DNA of 64,000 nt from Pterobdella sp. o SKG-2022 (GCA_964035795.1 OZ038321.1:9970790-10034789); one strand, 5' to 3'. Shown: positions 11,401-20,660, numbered from the stretch's first letter. The notes: generated by a model from the sequence alone, not told the origin. Numbers and translations are program-made.

Positions 11401-13775
11401 ATCTCGGAAAAAGATCATTTTCAACCAAATAACAACGTGTCTTTTCTAAAACCAACCGTTCCAGTGTTTTTGATAAGACAGGGACATTTGAAATTGGTCT
11501 ATAGGAGGATGGCTGAAATTGGTTCAGATTGGGTTTTTTCAATATCGGCGTCACACAGGCTAACTTCAAACCTTGAAGAACAGTTTCTGATTTGAAAGAG
11601 GAATTAAAAATGCCAACTAAAAAAGGTGCTATTAAGTTTGCTATTCGTTTCAATAGCCAAGTTGGGATCGGATCTAAAGCACACTGTTTATTTGGTAAGT
11701 TGTTGATCATCTTCATTAATTTCTCTTCATCCACCTCAAAAAATTCGTCTAACACTGAAGTCCTCGATGAAACCTCAATTTGAAATAGATCACCATCTAC
11801 ACTTTTAATCTCGCCAATTTTATCATTCAAGTATTTCTTAAAACTACCAATTTCTATTCCTTTACTTTCACCTGCCTTACCCCTACCAGCAACCTCATTT
11901 ATGTATTTCCAAGTTGTCACTGACTTGTTTTTACATTCAAATAGCTTAAGATCCTAAAACTCCTTTCTCTTCTTTCTACATAGACATTTGTAAAGATTCT
12001 TCTGCCTGAACCATGTCTCACGATCAGTTGTTGAATGAAACCTGAAGTACTTGCGCTCCAACTTTTTTGTTATGCATTTAGAAATCTTACATTCCTTATC
12101 AAACCAAACATCAGAGGGTCTCTGATGAATTCTTACAACTTTCTCAGGAATGAGTTCATCTAAAATGCGCTTCAAAGTTGAGAAATACTTGCTCACAGCA
12201 GAATCTAAATTCAAGTCTGTTGAAAATACCAAAGGAGTGTTCAGCAACTTGGAAATAAACCTTTCAACATCCAAATCTTTCCACCTTCTTACCTTGAATG
12301 TTTTGTACACTAAAGCAGGTACTTTCAGTTGACTCTTCCACATCAAGACCTTATGATCTGAGAAGGAAACATCAAAACAATCAACTTTGAATCCAGCCTT
12401 AGTGGCCACTACATGTAACCAGCCACCCTGTTCATGAGTTGGTTCTGCTACACAAGACTTGAAATCATGCATGTGGAAGATATTCTTAAAATTTTCTAAA
12501 TCCTTATCTGCAATACACTCCAGATGAAAATTGAAATCCCCTAAGATTACCACTTCTTCATTTTAAGATGACATTATATTCATGATCTCTTTGAACTCTG
12601 CAAAAATATCACAAGAAGCATATCCAGTTCTGTAAACAACCAAGCCTATAAGGGATTTCAATTTGGAGCTTACTCTCACACACAAATTCAAAAGTGCATT
12701 TATTTTTGGTTTTCCCAAAAAAACTAGTCCACCATGATTAGTTTTTAGAGACTTCACAGACTCAAAGCTTCTAGATCTAGCCTTTTCAAGAACTAATATC
12801 CCTTTTTGCCTCAGAATACTTAAGCATCCTGAATCTGAGTCATGCCAAGTTTTAGCCAAAAATTAACCAGCTAACTTGTATTCACTCATCAAGTCTAGTA
12901 CTTCTTCAACCTTATTGTGTAGAGATCTAACATTAAGAAATCTCGAAGTTAGATCTTCAACAACCCTCAACCCATGCCTTTCAACCCTTTTTCCTCTTAT
13001 CCTTTTCTTTCTCACACTTCTACCACCTCTCTTACCCCTTCTTCTCTTTTTTTTAACCTTACTTACATTTTCTATTTTGCCTAAGCCTAATTCATCTATA
13101 TGCCTCTTTATATCTTCATTTAAACTAATTATATCATTATTGTATTTGAGCAAATCTATCATTATTTTTAAAAATAAATAAAAATATTCATACTATGAAA
13201 AAATTTAACGTATAAAGTAAAGAAATGAGGTTACATAATTATGCACTGGCTGTATGTTTATTTTGGTATTTTATTTGTTTGTACTAAATCTTCAGTCAAT
13301 AAACTTCTAGATCTTGTTTTAATGCAATACGCTTTTTGTTTGCGCAATATTTGGGTGAACTTAATTTCTATTTTGTGATACTAAAATAAATATTGTGAAA
13401 AAGTCCTATAAAAATTGAAGTAAACTTTCAAAATTTTGTAAAACACAGTCGGTTTTGGACTACTTGAAGATCGACATTGAGTACTGGGAGTGGGATAGTC
13501 TTGAAACCGCTTTGAAAGATGGGTCTCTTAAAAACGTCAAGCAACTTGGTATCGAGTTTCATAGAGATGAATTGATGTACCAAAAAACTTCATTTAGGCA
13601 TTACATCAAATACTTCAATGTGTTCCAAGGGTTAAGAAATGCTGGCTTTTATAAATGGTTTTATCGTTTGAACCCTCTCAGTATGGCTATGTATTCCATA
13701 GACATGGGGGGCCGTATTGATTGTTGTTATGAGTTTGTTTACCTGAACCTCAACTTTTTAAATGGTCGATCATAG
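2253..13775 (+). CDS. METTL24-like (Methyltransf_22/FkbM-like) type II membrane protein, six-exon gene
   Basis: Joining exons 2253-2461, 5149-5307, 6200-6274, 7483-7531, 7694-7789 and 13449-13775 gives one open frame of 915 nt, 304 residues plus stop. All introns are GT..AG with matched phases 2, 2, 2, 0, 0. The protein has a short cytosolic N-terminus, one hydrophobic anchor (about residues 10-27) and a charged stem. The methyltransferase-like domain then carries, in order, DEGGWSVC, SCLVYSFGINDDWSFDD, RAFDPS, GKHIMFY, W-TLQNF, LDYLKIDIEYWEW and VKQLGIEFH. These follow the METTL24/Methyltransf_22 family (a DxE metal or SAM-site motif in the LKIDIE region is typical). The length is normal for the family. 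Location in the Golgi/ER membrane is inferred; substrates are unknown. The introns hold LINEs and MITEs, but no exon is broken. Confidence 0.88.
2505..4388 (+). mobile_element. RTE-like LINE, 5' region to RT, broken
   Basis: A GC-richer 5' leader at about 2505-2640 (CCTGGTAGGGATTCCCAAGGCGG) is followed by a decayed AP endonuclease. Visible pieces are NVAFQNMRTL, VDVIGLTDHKIMH, GGVGLIMNEKLKKF, VLVIGDCNAHIGNE and SQLDYIL, in several frames. The RT start follows (NGFGPKRSTTSYI, VFVDFSEAFDSVHRAKMMRIL, EYFEILEGV) and the copy breaks off at 4388, before the catalytic YADD. A MITE at 3682-3815 interrupts it. It lies in intron 1 of the METTL24-like gene in the same orientation. Confidence 0.8.
3682..3815. 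repeat. 134-bp palindromic MITE nested in a LINE
   Basis: The left arm starts TGAATATAATTTCAGAACACTGG and the right arm ends CCAGTGTTTTGAAATATTATTCA. They pair over about 57 bp with few mismatches, including TATTTAGATACGAAG..TTTTCGTTAACA against TGTTAACGAAAAGCTTCGTATCTAAATA. The loop is short. The same GATACGAAGCTTTTCGT core recurs near 5870, 43990, 46550, 47155 and 60265, so this is one member of a family. Confidence 0.75.
4389..4850 (-). mobile_element. LINE fragment, endonuclease start fused to RT by deletion
   Basis: On the minus strand the frame holds FRVASLNVGSLKN (the start of an AP endonuclease). It then jumps to FGFVSGR..TDAVFIVGQLQEKY and FVDLEKAFNRVPR, which are RT motifs. About a full endonuclease domain is missing between them, so this is an internally deleted copy. 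It lies head-on against the plus-strand LINE that ends at 4388. Confidence 0.75.
4905..5780. repeat. diverged direct repeat flanking exon 2
   Basis: Sequence around 5065-5125 (GCAGACTGCAGTTTACCTTAGTTACTGGGACGTGTACATCAGTATAAT) recurs around 5727-5775 (CAGGCTGCAGTCAACCCTAGTTGCC..ACATGTACAGCAGTATAAT). Weaker matches lie upstream in both (CTAACGTCCAACTTGAA / TGACGTTAGCTCAGAC). The family is unknown. Confidence 0.4.
5149..5307 (+). CDS. METTL24-like gene, exon 2
   Basis: The acceptor is TTAAACACAG|A and the donor TTTTGG|GTAATT. The exon encodes IDCEISQRLGK, DEGGWSVC and HSCLVYSFG, the conserved opening of the methyltransferase domain. No long ATG-started ORF marks it; it was found from the motifs and from phase 2 continuity with exon 1. 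Confidence 0.88.
5857..5990. repeat. MITE-like hairpin with TTTCCGGCTATTTTACGTCAA tail
   Basis: TTTTCGTAAGAGTATCTTGTATCTTACATTATCAAG pairs with CTTGATAATGTAAGATACTCTTACAAAAAGC. It is followed by TTTCTCAATAAACTTTAGTGTTTGTTTC and a tail ending TTTCCGGCTATTTTACGTCAA. The same right half and tail occur at about 46510-46628. Confidence 0.6.
6200..6274 (+). CDS. METTL24-like gene, exon 3
   Basis: The acceptor is TATCAAG|G and the donor CCGAG|GTAGTT. Its first base completes the Gly codon of exon 2, giving the family motif YSFGINDDWSFDD across the junction. It ends in RAFDP plus AG. The pyrimidine tract before the acceptor is weak, but the protein match and phase fix the boundary. Confidence 0.87.
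6480..7135 (-). other. unclassified coding-like stretch in intron 3
   Basis: A 117-codon frame (6762-7115, alternative start) lies on the minus strand. Further leftward in other frames is a Cys-containing stretch (CFCQEWVAFKSS, LVCEDCLKKPF). The composition looks more like a decayed protein gene, possibly a transposase, than random AT-rich DNA. I recognise no family. Confidence 0.25.
7483..7531 (+). CDS. METTL24-like gene, exon 4 (49-nt microexon)
   Basis: The acceptor is AATTTTTTTCAG|T. The first T completes AGT (Ser), giving FDPS as expected, followed by MNMTSGKRGKHIMFYK. The donor is AAG|GTTTTT, a weak site. Reading through it would enter a hydrophobic AT-rich tail and a stop, which is unlike the family. 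Confidence 0.82.
7694..7789 (+). CDS. METTL24-like gene, exon 5
   Basis: The exon encodes EGLAGSTHVTKGGASWQ and MNTLQNFLKRFNELE, matching the 'GL.. ... W.M.TL..I...' segment that precedes LKIDIE in the family. The donor is CTGGAG|GTATTG, phase 0. Two AG acceptors (ending at 7693 or 7696) differ by one Glu codon, so the exact 5' edge is open. Confidence 0.85.
7930..10215 (-). mobile_element. LINE, nearly full ORF2, decayed
   Basis: Read from right to left on the minus strand, 10215-9700 gives endonuclease pieces (MTILQCYSPTNNEDEVKD-like, with GDLNSKV-type remnants) and 9650-8700 gives linker and RT. At 8650-8400 come the palm (LDDLDFADDLALIF) and QVVLKISQKNTEV. At 8258-7930 the tail reads LVYGSESWRVTEQDIDKL, RRYIYR and PSGMLK. 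Stops and frameshifts break it throughout. It occupies intron 5 of the METTL24-like gene, antisense to it. Confidence 0.78.
10330..13163 (-). mobile_element. CR1/L2-like LINE, nearly complete, frameshifted
   Basis: From 13163 leftward there is a Lys/Arg-rich segment (KKKRRRGKRGGRSVRKKR) and an endonuclease start FLNVRSLHNKVEEVLDL. The C-terminal endonuclease follows (VVILGDFNFHLE, VSFSDHKVLMWKS). The RT in 10880-11920 carries YRPISNVPVLSKTLERLV, LLILLDLSSAFDLVNHNIL, GVPQGSVIGPLLFNLYSSDL and QYADDTQLY. The tail at 10334-10861 has SRIDYCNTLLAGLP. The YADD and DLSSAFD catalytic motifs are intact. Only a few breaks (near 10880, 11940, 12560 and 12860) separate the frames, so this is among the youngest LINEs in the window. 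Confidence 0.88.
13449..13775 (+). CDS. METTL24-like gene, exon 6 (terminal)
   Basis: The acceptor is GTAAAACACAG|TCGGTT, phase 0. The exon encodes VLDYLKIDIEYWEWDSLE, VKQLGIEFHRDE, YFNVFQGLRNAGFYKWFYRLNP and a Cys-pair ending before the TAG stop at 13773-13775. This is the typical C-terminal half of the Methyltransf_22 domain. It lies 5.6 kb from exon 5, across two LINE insertions. Confidence 0.9.
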   Translation, partial: SVLDYLKIDIEYWEWDSLETALKDGSLKNVKQLGIEFHRDELMYQKTSFRHYIKYFNVFQGLRNAGFYKWFYRLNPLSMAMYSIDMGGRIDCCYEFVYLNLNFLNGRS

Positions 13776-13884
13776 TTTTCAAAGTGCTTTAATTTGAACA
13801 ATATTTTCATCTGTCTAATTGTTATATTTTATATTTCTATAAAAGATTAAAAAAAATATCATTTAATTAATATAAAAAAATGGA

Positions 13885-14130
13885 AAGATAAAGAAAAAGA
13901 TAAGCACTTTCTGGTTTCAATTGTGATGATGTGGAAGTCCCATTGCAGAAAAAAGATGAAGACAATGAAGTTGTTCAAATTTTGTCTAAAATTAACATTT
14001 TATTGATCAAAATTTTTTATTTAAAGTTTTACCTCTATATATTTTTTTTTATTATCACAGATTTAATTATTTTTATACATTCATAAAATCAACTCAGTTT
14101 TCTAAATTTCATTTATATAAGTATCTCTCA
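13885..14130. repeat. fragments of an interspersed repeat (family A)
   Basis: TTTCAATTGTGATGATGTGGAAGTCCCATTG near 13916 is the reverse complement of sequence near 52175-52206. ATTCATAAAATCAACTCAGTTTTCTAAATTTC near 14082 matches 52228-52260 directly and 29870-29895 in reverse. It is part of a dispersed family also seen at 29.6-31.6 and 51.9-52.5 kb. It lies just downstream of the METTL24-like stop. Confidence 0.5.
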
Positions 14131-16040
14131 AGGGCAACCTGTACGAAACTCCATAGATAAAGCTTCCAGCACAATAACAAAAAGTAATGAACTAAGAACA
14201 GAACCTTGATAGACACCTACCCGAACATCAAACGAGTTGCTATACTCATCACCAACTCTCACCCTACTTCTCAATTCCTTGTACATGGATTGTACAATTC
14301 TCACAACCAATTCATCAATTTTCAATTTTCGCATACTCAACCAAATCACTTTTGGTGGCACTCTGTCAAAGGCTTTCTCCAGGTCAATGAATGCTAAGTA
14401 GAGGGGCTAACCAGCAACCAGATGCTTTTCCTGTAACTGACGGAGGATAATTGAATAACATTAATCACCACCCTCTGTCTGATAAAACCTTCCACAACGC
14501 GCTTAAAAAACTTCATAACCCGATCAATTAACTTCAAACCTAACAGGTCTAACTTATAGTTAGACCTGTTTAAAGCATAACCTTTATCCTTATATACACT
14601 GACTATGTGACTTTCCTGCCACTCAGACGGTATACGGTTCTCAAAGATGATGTTTTCAATGAGATCTCGAATCATACTAGCACCACTTGAACTTGCGGCT
14701 TTGAGCATTTCAGCAACAATACCTGAAAGACCCGCTGCTTTCCCAGGGCTCATCTTATTAATGGCCTTTCTAACCATTGCTGTAATGATAGGTTCGCTGG
14801 GACCTTCCACGGGATAGACTTCGGGCAAACCACCTGGATTCCATGAAAACTCCACATTGAGAAAGTGCATATAATGCTCTCTCATAATGACTTTTTTTTC
14901 GAGTCAACATCCAAGGACATTTGGCCATTATTATTTTTACCGGTTTATCCCCAATGACGTCCTGGTTCTCTCGTCGCATTTGCTTAGCCAGTCGAGATAT
15001 CTCAACAGATCTGGGATTGATTTGTTTGAACGCAATCTTCTCAGCATCACTTTTGGCTATGTGCACAGCCAGGTTGGATGCACGTTTAGCAGCCTGATTA
15101 GCATCTCTGTCTCCTGCTTTCCATACTTCGAAACATTTGCGTTTGTGGGACACATCTTGCTGCGCCTTGTCATTCCACCACCAAGTCTGCCTCTTCCAGG
15201 TATGTTTTACAGAGACTCCACAAACCTGTTTTGTAAGATTAATCAAATTGTTTTTCAGGTACTTCCAACTTTTATCCAAAGTTTTACCAGTTTCATTTCC
15301 TTGGATTAATGCATTGAAAAAATTAGAAAATTTAACTTGATTTTCAAAGTCTTTTAGTTTCTAGACTTTTGTACGAGGAACCAACCTTCTTTTGGGGTGA
15401 GCATGAGTGCAAACCTTGAAGTCACCGACCAACAGTCTATACTGTGTTGCACACTTCTTCCCAACAATGACTTTCACATTAGAGACCATTTTTCTGAAAC
15501 TTCTCTTATACAATAAGTAGTTAATTCGGGTTTTACAATCTCCTGACTGATATGTAACCAGATGTTCAAATTTTTTTTTGAACTAGGAGTTACCAACAAC
15601 CAGCTCATTGGCAACAGCAAATTCCAGCAGTCTTTCACCTTCATGGTTTCTTTTCCCCAAAGCCTGTCCATTATGCACATCCTCAAAAACAGTAAAGTGT
15701 GATCCTATATGGCCATTCCAGTATGATTAGCTGTTCCGAAGATGAAACTCTAGCTATGGTGGATTGAAGCGCATAATGGAATTGATCTTTTACACTCACT
15801 AAGGTTAGCTTGAGATGCATAAACACTCAAAAAAACAAACAAAACTGATCCAACCACCATTCGAATAAAAATGATTCTATCTGAGATTCTAATCAATTCA
15901 AACACTTTCTCCCACCACTTCTCAGCCAGTAGAATTCCTACACCACAAGTGCCCTCATCATTCCCACAACCAAAATACTTATATCGAAAGTCTCTGCCTG
16001 CAATAAGTTTAAACTTGGCCTTCCAACGAGTCTCTTATTG
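14125..16040 (-). mobile_element. LINE, endonuclease C-terminus to RT, 3' truncated
   Basis: From right to left on the minus strand: the endonuclease part (CGNDEGTCGVGILLAEKWWEKVFELIRISD at 15990-15880, then MDRLWGKETMKVKDCWNLL and a KCATQYRLLVGDFKV-like end at 15430), then WWWNDKAQQDVSHKRKCFE (15180). The RT approach reads MSPGKAAGLSGIVAEMLKA, WQESHIVSVYKDKG (14770-14560), and the RT fingers PPKVIWLSMRKLKIDELVV and GVYQGSVLSSLLFVIVLEAL (14361-14128). It ends before YADD. It is the same broad clade as the minus fragment at 4389-4850. Confidence 0.8.
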
Positions 16041-18020
16041 TGAATTATAATACAGAATGGATGACTTTTGGAATATTGAATTCTATAAATACTAAATCTA
16101 GATTATAGAAAATCCAACTTTATTAAACAATAAAAATTCACTATTTATAGTAAAATTCTCAAAAAAATTTTAAGACTATCAAAACAAAATTATTTTAACT
16201 CAAAAATTAAGGAATATAATAATAATCAAAATAAACTATGGAAGTTTCTAAATAGTCTAACTAATAATAGTAAGGTAGAAAACAATCAATACAATATAAC
16301 ACAAATAAACGGTATAAAGATTACTAATAAATACAAACTAGCAGATATTTTCAATAACCATTTTTCTAACCTTGATCTCAATATAATTAATAATAATAAT
16401 AATGATCTTAGTAAAAATAATATTAATAATTCTAAGTTTATCCCATCCAACATACCAATTCGAGATAATCTTGATAACTATTTCAATTTTAATAATCTAG
16501 AAATTAATGATGTTCTTTTTAGTTTGAAGCAAATAAATAAATCACATTCTAACGATATTTATGGATTGAACTATGTTTGATTCAAAACTATATTATATAA
16601 TACTCAAAATTTTTTCACTTTAATTAATATGTCCTTTAAAGAAGGTGTATTTCCTAAAATTTGAAAAAATAGTAAAATTATAACTATTAAAAAATAAAAG
16701 TAATATGCGAGACTTAACCAATTATAGACCAATTACAACAACTCCCATATTTTCAAAAATAATAGAAAAACTTGCCCATAACCAAATTTATAATTTTTTA
16801 GATAATAATAAACTAGTTAAGACTAACCAATATGGATTTCTCAACAATTAATCAACAAACTTATGTTTAGATATGTTTAAATATAATATTGTAAAAAACT
16901 TGGAATTAAAAAATTTTTATATCAGTCTTTTTTTTGATTTGTCTAAGGCTTTTGATTGCATACATTTTGATTTATTATTTGAAAAACTTCATAGACTTAG
17001 TTTTCCATTTTTATCAATTAAGTAGATAGAATCTTATATAAAAAACAGAATCAAGTGGTTGATTTAAATGGGATACAATTCAAACCTTTGATTAAATCTA
17101 GGGGAGTTCCCTAAGGTTCAATATTAGGTCCTTTACTATTTATCTTATTTATTAATGATTTTTCTATCAACAATAATAAACATTTATGCTGATGATATTC
17201 TTATTTCTTTTCTTATTACTAATGATAATTATGAACAGATAAATAATGATATTAATAATGAATTAAATAGTATTAATAATTGGTTTAAAAATAATTATCT
17301 TATGGTTAATACAAATAAAACTTATCATACTGTTTTCAAAAACATTAATACTAATTTCAATAAAAACAATCTGAATTTTGTATTAGATAACAAACCTATT
17401 ACTTATAAAATCACTTTTAATACTTGGGTATAATATTTGATAATAATTTAAGTTTTAAACACCATATTGACTATCTAGTGAATAAACTATATAAAATAAA
17501 GAGTAAAATATATTTCTTAAAAAAGACTTATAAACTAAATACTATAACTCTCTTAAACTTGTATTACTTTCTTTTTTACCCACATATTAATTATTGTAAC
17601 ATTATTTGGGCATGTAATTATAAATCTAATATAAAAAAAATTCAAACACTACAAAACCTAACAATCAGAATTATCTTTAATTATCCATTTGATAAAAATA
17701 TTAATTATAAAGATTTAGAAATATTGAATATAAATAACATAAATATATTACACACCATAATATTTAGTTTTAAACATATAAATAATCATCTTCCTGACTC
17801 TTTTTCTAATCTCTTTAACACTAGAACCTATAACTACAATATAAAAAATAATAATAATTTAATTATAGAAAAATATAGAACTAATAAAAAGAAATTATCT
17901 TTAAGAGTAAAAGGTGCTAAATGTTGGAATCAATTACCAGATAATCTTAAATCCATAAAATCATTAAAATTATTCAAAACCTTTGTGAAAAAATATATTC
18001 TAAACAGCTCTAAGTTATAA
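16040..18020 (+). mobile_element. very AT-rich CR1/L2-like LINE, 5' truncated
   Basis: The plus-strand RT has in-frame stops between 16200 and 17150 and a repaired-looking 3' half. Visible are NNNNDLSKNNINNS (Asn-rich linker), NYRPITTTPIFSKIIEKL, FDLSKAFDCIHFDLLFEKL, an SRGVP-GSILGPLLFILFINDF block, YADDILI, HHIDYLVNKLYKIKSKI, YPHINYCNIIWACNYKS, and the terminal KGAKCWNQLPDNLKSIKSLKLFKTFVKKYI. It is much richer in Asn/Ile/Lys codons than the other LINEs, so it has long resided in, or come from, a very AT-rich genome. A noncoding 3' tail follows to about 18240. Confidence 0.85.
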
Positions 18021-18615
18021 ATCTAGTCTGTTATTACCTTATTTTTTATTTCACTCGATTTGAATTCTTTGTTTTGTTTTTTTTTATGCCATTTCATTTA
18101 CGGTATATCATTATACCCTTGAAAGGCATGTTTTATTAATTTGATTTGTTTCTATTTAAGGCATTTTCTTTCATTCTTATAAGTTGTTTTAATTAGTTTT
18201 GTTATTCATTTTCAGTTTGTTCATTTCACTTAAACTTTTTGAATTACATTTAGTTTTTTATAGCAAAAAAAAACAAAAAAAAATAAAATTTCTAGAGATT
18301 TTTGTTTATTTTTATTGCCTTTATCAAATAAAAGCGTTTGCAGCACTTTTTTTGACTGTTGCGGTGAATAAAAATGATTTGAAGGCTTGTTTTGGTGAAA
18401 AAGATACAACATATGGTCATTGTAACTTTGCAAGACAAACCGCGTGCAATCTAACTATTGCCAACACATGCTATTTGCACAAGTTGATCAAATGAGATCA
18501 CACATAAATTTGTTACTGTCTTGATTAAATGTTTAATTTTTTTCTATTGATATGATTGTGCTTATGCTTTTAAGTGTGATAAGGTTGTCGTAATGCTCTA
18601 AATGAAGCAAACAAG

Positions 18616-18756
18616 TTAAGTGCGGGCCAAGTTGCGGTGCACACCTTGGTGTCGCAGGGATGCAGGTGCATCAAGCTCCGACACAGCTGGAAGGGGAGCA
18701 TCAGTTTTTTCTGCTTCTATTTTTAACAGCTCATCTCTTTTTGCATGATCTCGTTC
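18616..18756 (-). CDS. candidate terminal exon of an unidentified minus-strand gene
   Basis: A strong acceptor GGCATTATTTTTAG (minus strand) precedes 141 nt of open frame that starts ERDHAKRDELLKIEAEK and continues APLPAVSELDAPASLRHQ to a TAA stop at 18618-18616. The base composition is clearly GC-richer than the surroundings, and the protein has an acidic/charged helix then a Pro/Ala-rich tail. I recognise no family. Upstream exons would lie to the right of 18760, but none is obvious. It could also be a captured fragment inside a repeat. Confidence 0.35.
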   Translation of the reverse strand, partial: ERDHAKRDELLKIEAEKTDAPLPAVSELDAPASLRHQGVHRNLART

Positions 18757-18779
18757 CTAAAAATAATGCCATGAAGGAA

Positions 18780-19100
18780 AAAGAAAGCGCGACAAAATCA
18801 GTGGTGCAACGTGGAAAATAAGTGTTTTTGAAATTCCAATAAACTCTAATGCTAAAGTCAAAAATGCACGTTTTGAAAAACTGAAGTTAAATCTGGATAA
18901 AAACTACTAAGGAGTGGGTGATACAGTCGATCATGACTGCGGTAGTGCATCTATCAAAGAAAGGGCTAAGTGTAGGAACAAAATGACATTCGTTCTGAAT
19001 GCATTGATAAGAAAAACGTGGGCCGTGCTCGACGTGAGACACCACTCCAAACAGATATGTTTGAAATACGGCATAAAGCGTTGAAGAACGTACATTTCAT
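18780..19100 (+). pseudogene. coding-like patch of unknown origin
   Basis: On the plus strand one frame reads RDKISGATWKISVFEIPIN...NLDKNY and stops, then continues after the stop as DHDCGSASIKERAKCRNK, TFVLNALIRKTWAVLDV and so on to 19080. Composition again differs from the AT-rich flanks. It looks like a broken gene or transposon fragment; the family was not recognised. Confidence 0.25.
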
Positions 19101-19556
19101 AACATTTATATTATATTTCCATTTATTTTTAATTAATAAACGAATATTTTTTTTCTACATTCAAATGTAGTGTTTGCAACTGTATAATGTAAAATCTGTA
19201 TTTATAAATGACTGCTCCATGAAGATCATTTCATCGTTTTTTGAACAAAGTAACACTATAAGTATAATTGAGCTCTACTAGTTGACACTTTGAAGTGTGC
19301 TTCTGTAGTGAGTTAGTTAGATAAGAAGTTTATAATGTGTAGAAGGCACTGTTCGAATTTCTTTTGCTACATTTTTTGATTTTTTATGAAAAATTATAGG
19401 GCTTTATTTAGAGAAAGAAACTTTTCAAAATAGAGAACTAAAAATTGGCTGATTTGATTTAAACACTTTCAAACCTACAAACGTAGAAATAAATGATAGC
19501 GATTAGAACTAATGTTTAAAGTGTTTTTTATTTAATATTTTATTTTAATTAAATTT

Positions 19557-20030
19557 TTCATATTTTGATTTCAAACCTTCATAAGCGAAGTTACAGCGTA
19601 GTATGAGAGTAGACTGTTAGTGGTCAAGCTAAAAATGATATTAAAAGTGCTTTTTTCATTTTGCTAAACAGGATATGAGATGATTATTCATTGAAAACTT
19701 TTTTATGATATAATTTTTGCGTGCTCCAAAATCGAAATTCTATTATAAGCTCTTCAAAGCAGAAACTCGTGGAAACTAGAAAAATTTCTATAAGCTAGAA
19801 CTTTTGCAAGCCTGTGTATAGTTATATTACTGGTATCAACAACCTAACTTCTTGTATTGAGCGTTACATGTCAGAACTAAATGAACACATCATGTATCCT
19901 TCCGTGCTTGTACGTCACAACCACAGCAATGGAGCCAAATCATAGCCGATGTTTGTGAAGTTTTTGATAAAATCAGATTTTTCAGCATTTGACGGTATTT
20001 TTGAAAACACATTACTTTCGAATAAGACTA
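19557..20030 (+). repeat. 470-bp dispersed repeat (family B), copy 1
   Basis: The stretch from CATATTTTGATTTCAAACC to GTATTTTTGAAAACACATTACTTTCGAATAAGA is matched, in reverse complement, along its whole length at 40311-40785. No significant ORF and no RT motifs are present, although a short minus-strand frame runs through the right end. It may be the untranslated part of an unrecognised element. Confidence 0.65.
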
Positions 20031-20129
20031 ACTGAAGAACGCCTCTTGACGTACATTTATCAACTCTCAACTTCCTAGAAAAGGTCTGGAGCTCTCGCAT
20101 TACTACAGAAACGAAATTTCAAAGTTTCA

Positions 20130-20480
20130 AATCTACTGTAAAATTAATATTGCTATATGGGTGTGAATCCTGGATAATGACCAACACTGCAGTGAAGAAA
20201 GTTGATGGGACCTACACTCGCATGCTCCAGAGTCAAAAATGTCTTCTGGAGAGACCGCCTTACAAATTCCCAGCTATACGGTCAAATTCCAAAGCTGTCC
20301 GCCATAGTTAAGAGAAGACGGTTAGCGCTTGCTAGACATGTAGTTCGACACAACGAGCTTGCAAACATTTTTTTGTTCTGGACACTGGATGAGGCTTGTA
20401 GGAGAAGACGTCCAAATATAACACTGTAAGACGTACTTCACAAAGATACGGGGCTGACTTCTTATGAATCACGTACTGCT
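20130..20480 (+). mobile_element. LINE 3' end (post-RT tail), same family as 38985-39340
   Basis: The frames give LLYGCESWIMTNTAVKKVDG, TYTRMLQ, FWRDRLTNSQLYGQIPKLS, IVKRRRLALARHVVRHNELA and LFWTLDEACRRRRPN, the standard tail after RT in this LINE group. One frameshift lies near 20230. A close copy lies at 38985-39340. Confidence 0.75.
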
Positions 20481-20493
20481 ATGGTGGTTATAT

Positions 20494-20570
20494 GTCGGCC
20501 CGTATAGCTCAGTGGTAGAGCATTAGATAAATTATTCAGAACTACCGGGTTCGATCCCGCGTGGACCGAC
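20494..20570 (+). tRNA. tRNA-like sequence, probably pseudogene or SINE head
   Basis: The 77-nt block has a 7-bp acceptor helix with one mismatch (GTCGGCC/GACCGAC), an A-box-type D arm (TAGCTCAGTGGTAGAGC) and a B-box-type T arm (GGGTTCGATCCC). The anticodon stem TTAGA has no matching 3' strand, so a functional anticodon cannot be read. A shorter relative lies at 45165-45233, which favours a dispersed pol III-derived family over a working gene. Confidence 0.45.
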
Positions 20571-20619
20571 ATTAAATACACAAGGAGTAACTTTTCAGAG
20601 ACACCTTAGCATGGTAATG

Positions 20620-20660
20620 TTTTATGATAAGGCTATACTTATCGAAAATTATAGTTTCTT
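20620..20660 (+). repeat. structured 30-bp motif, copy 1
   Basis: GATAAG-GCTATA-CTTATC-GAAAAT-TATAGT occupies 20626-20655. The first and third blocks are complementary, and the second and fifth blocks are complementary with one G-U pair. The downstream frame to 20829 ends in a segment similar to CR1 tails (ITSCHQNED). Confidence 0.6.

Noticed and set aside
12876..13181. 101-codon plus-strand frame rich in Leu/Ser/Pro
   Set aside because: It is the antisense shadow of the Lys/Arg-rich start of the CR1-like LINE.
18199..18495. Possible secreted Cys-containing peptide (four Cys near the C-terminus)
   Set aside because: No ATG gives a convincing signal peptide, the upstream part is AT-rich noise, and it lies just after a LINE 3' tail.
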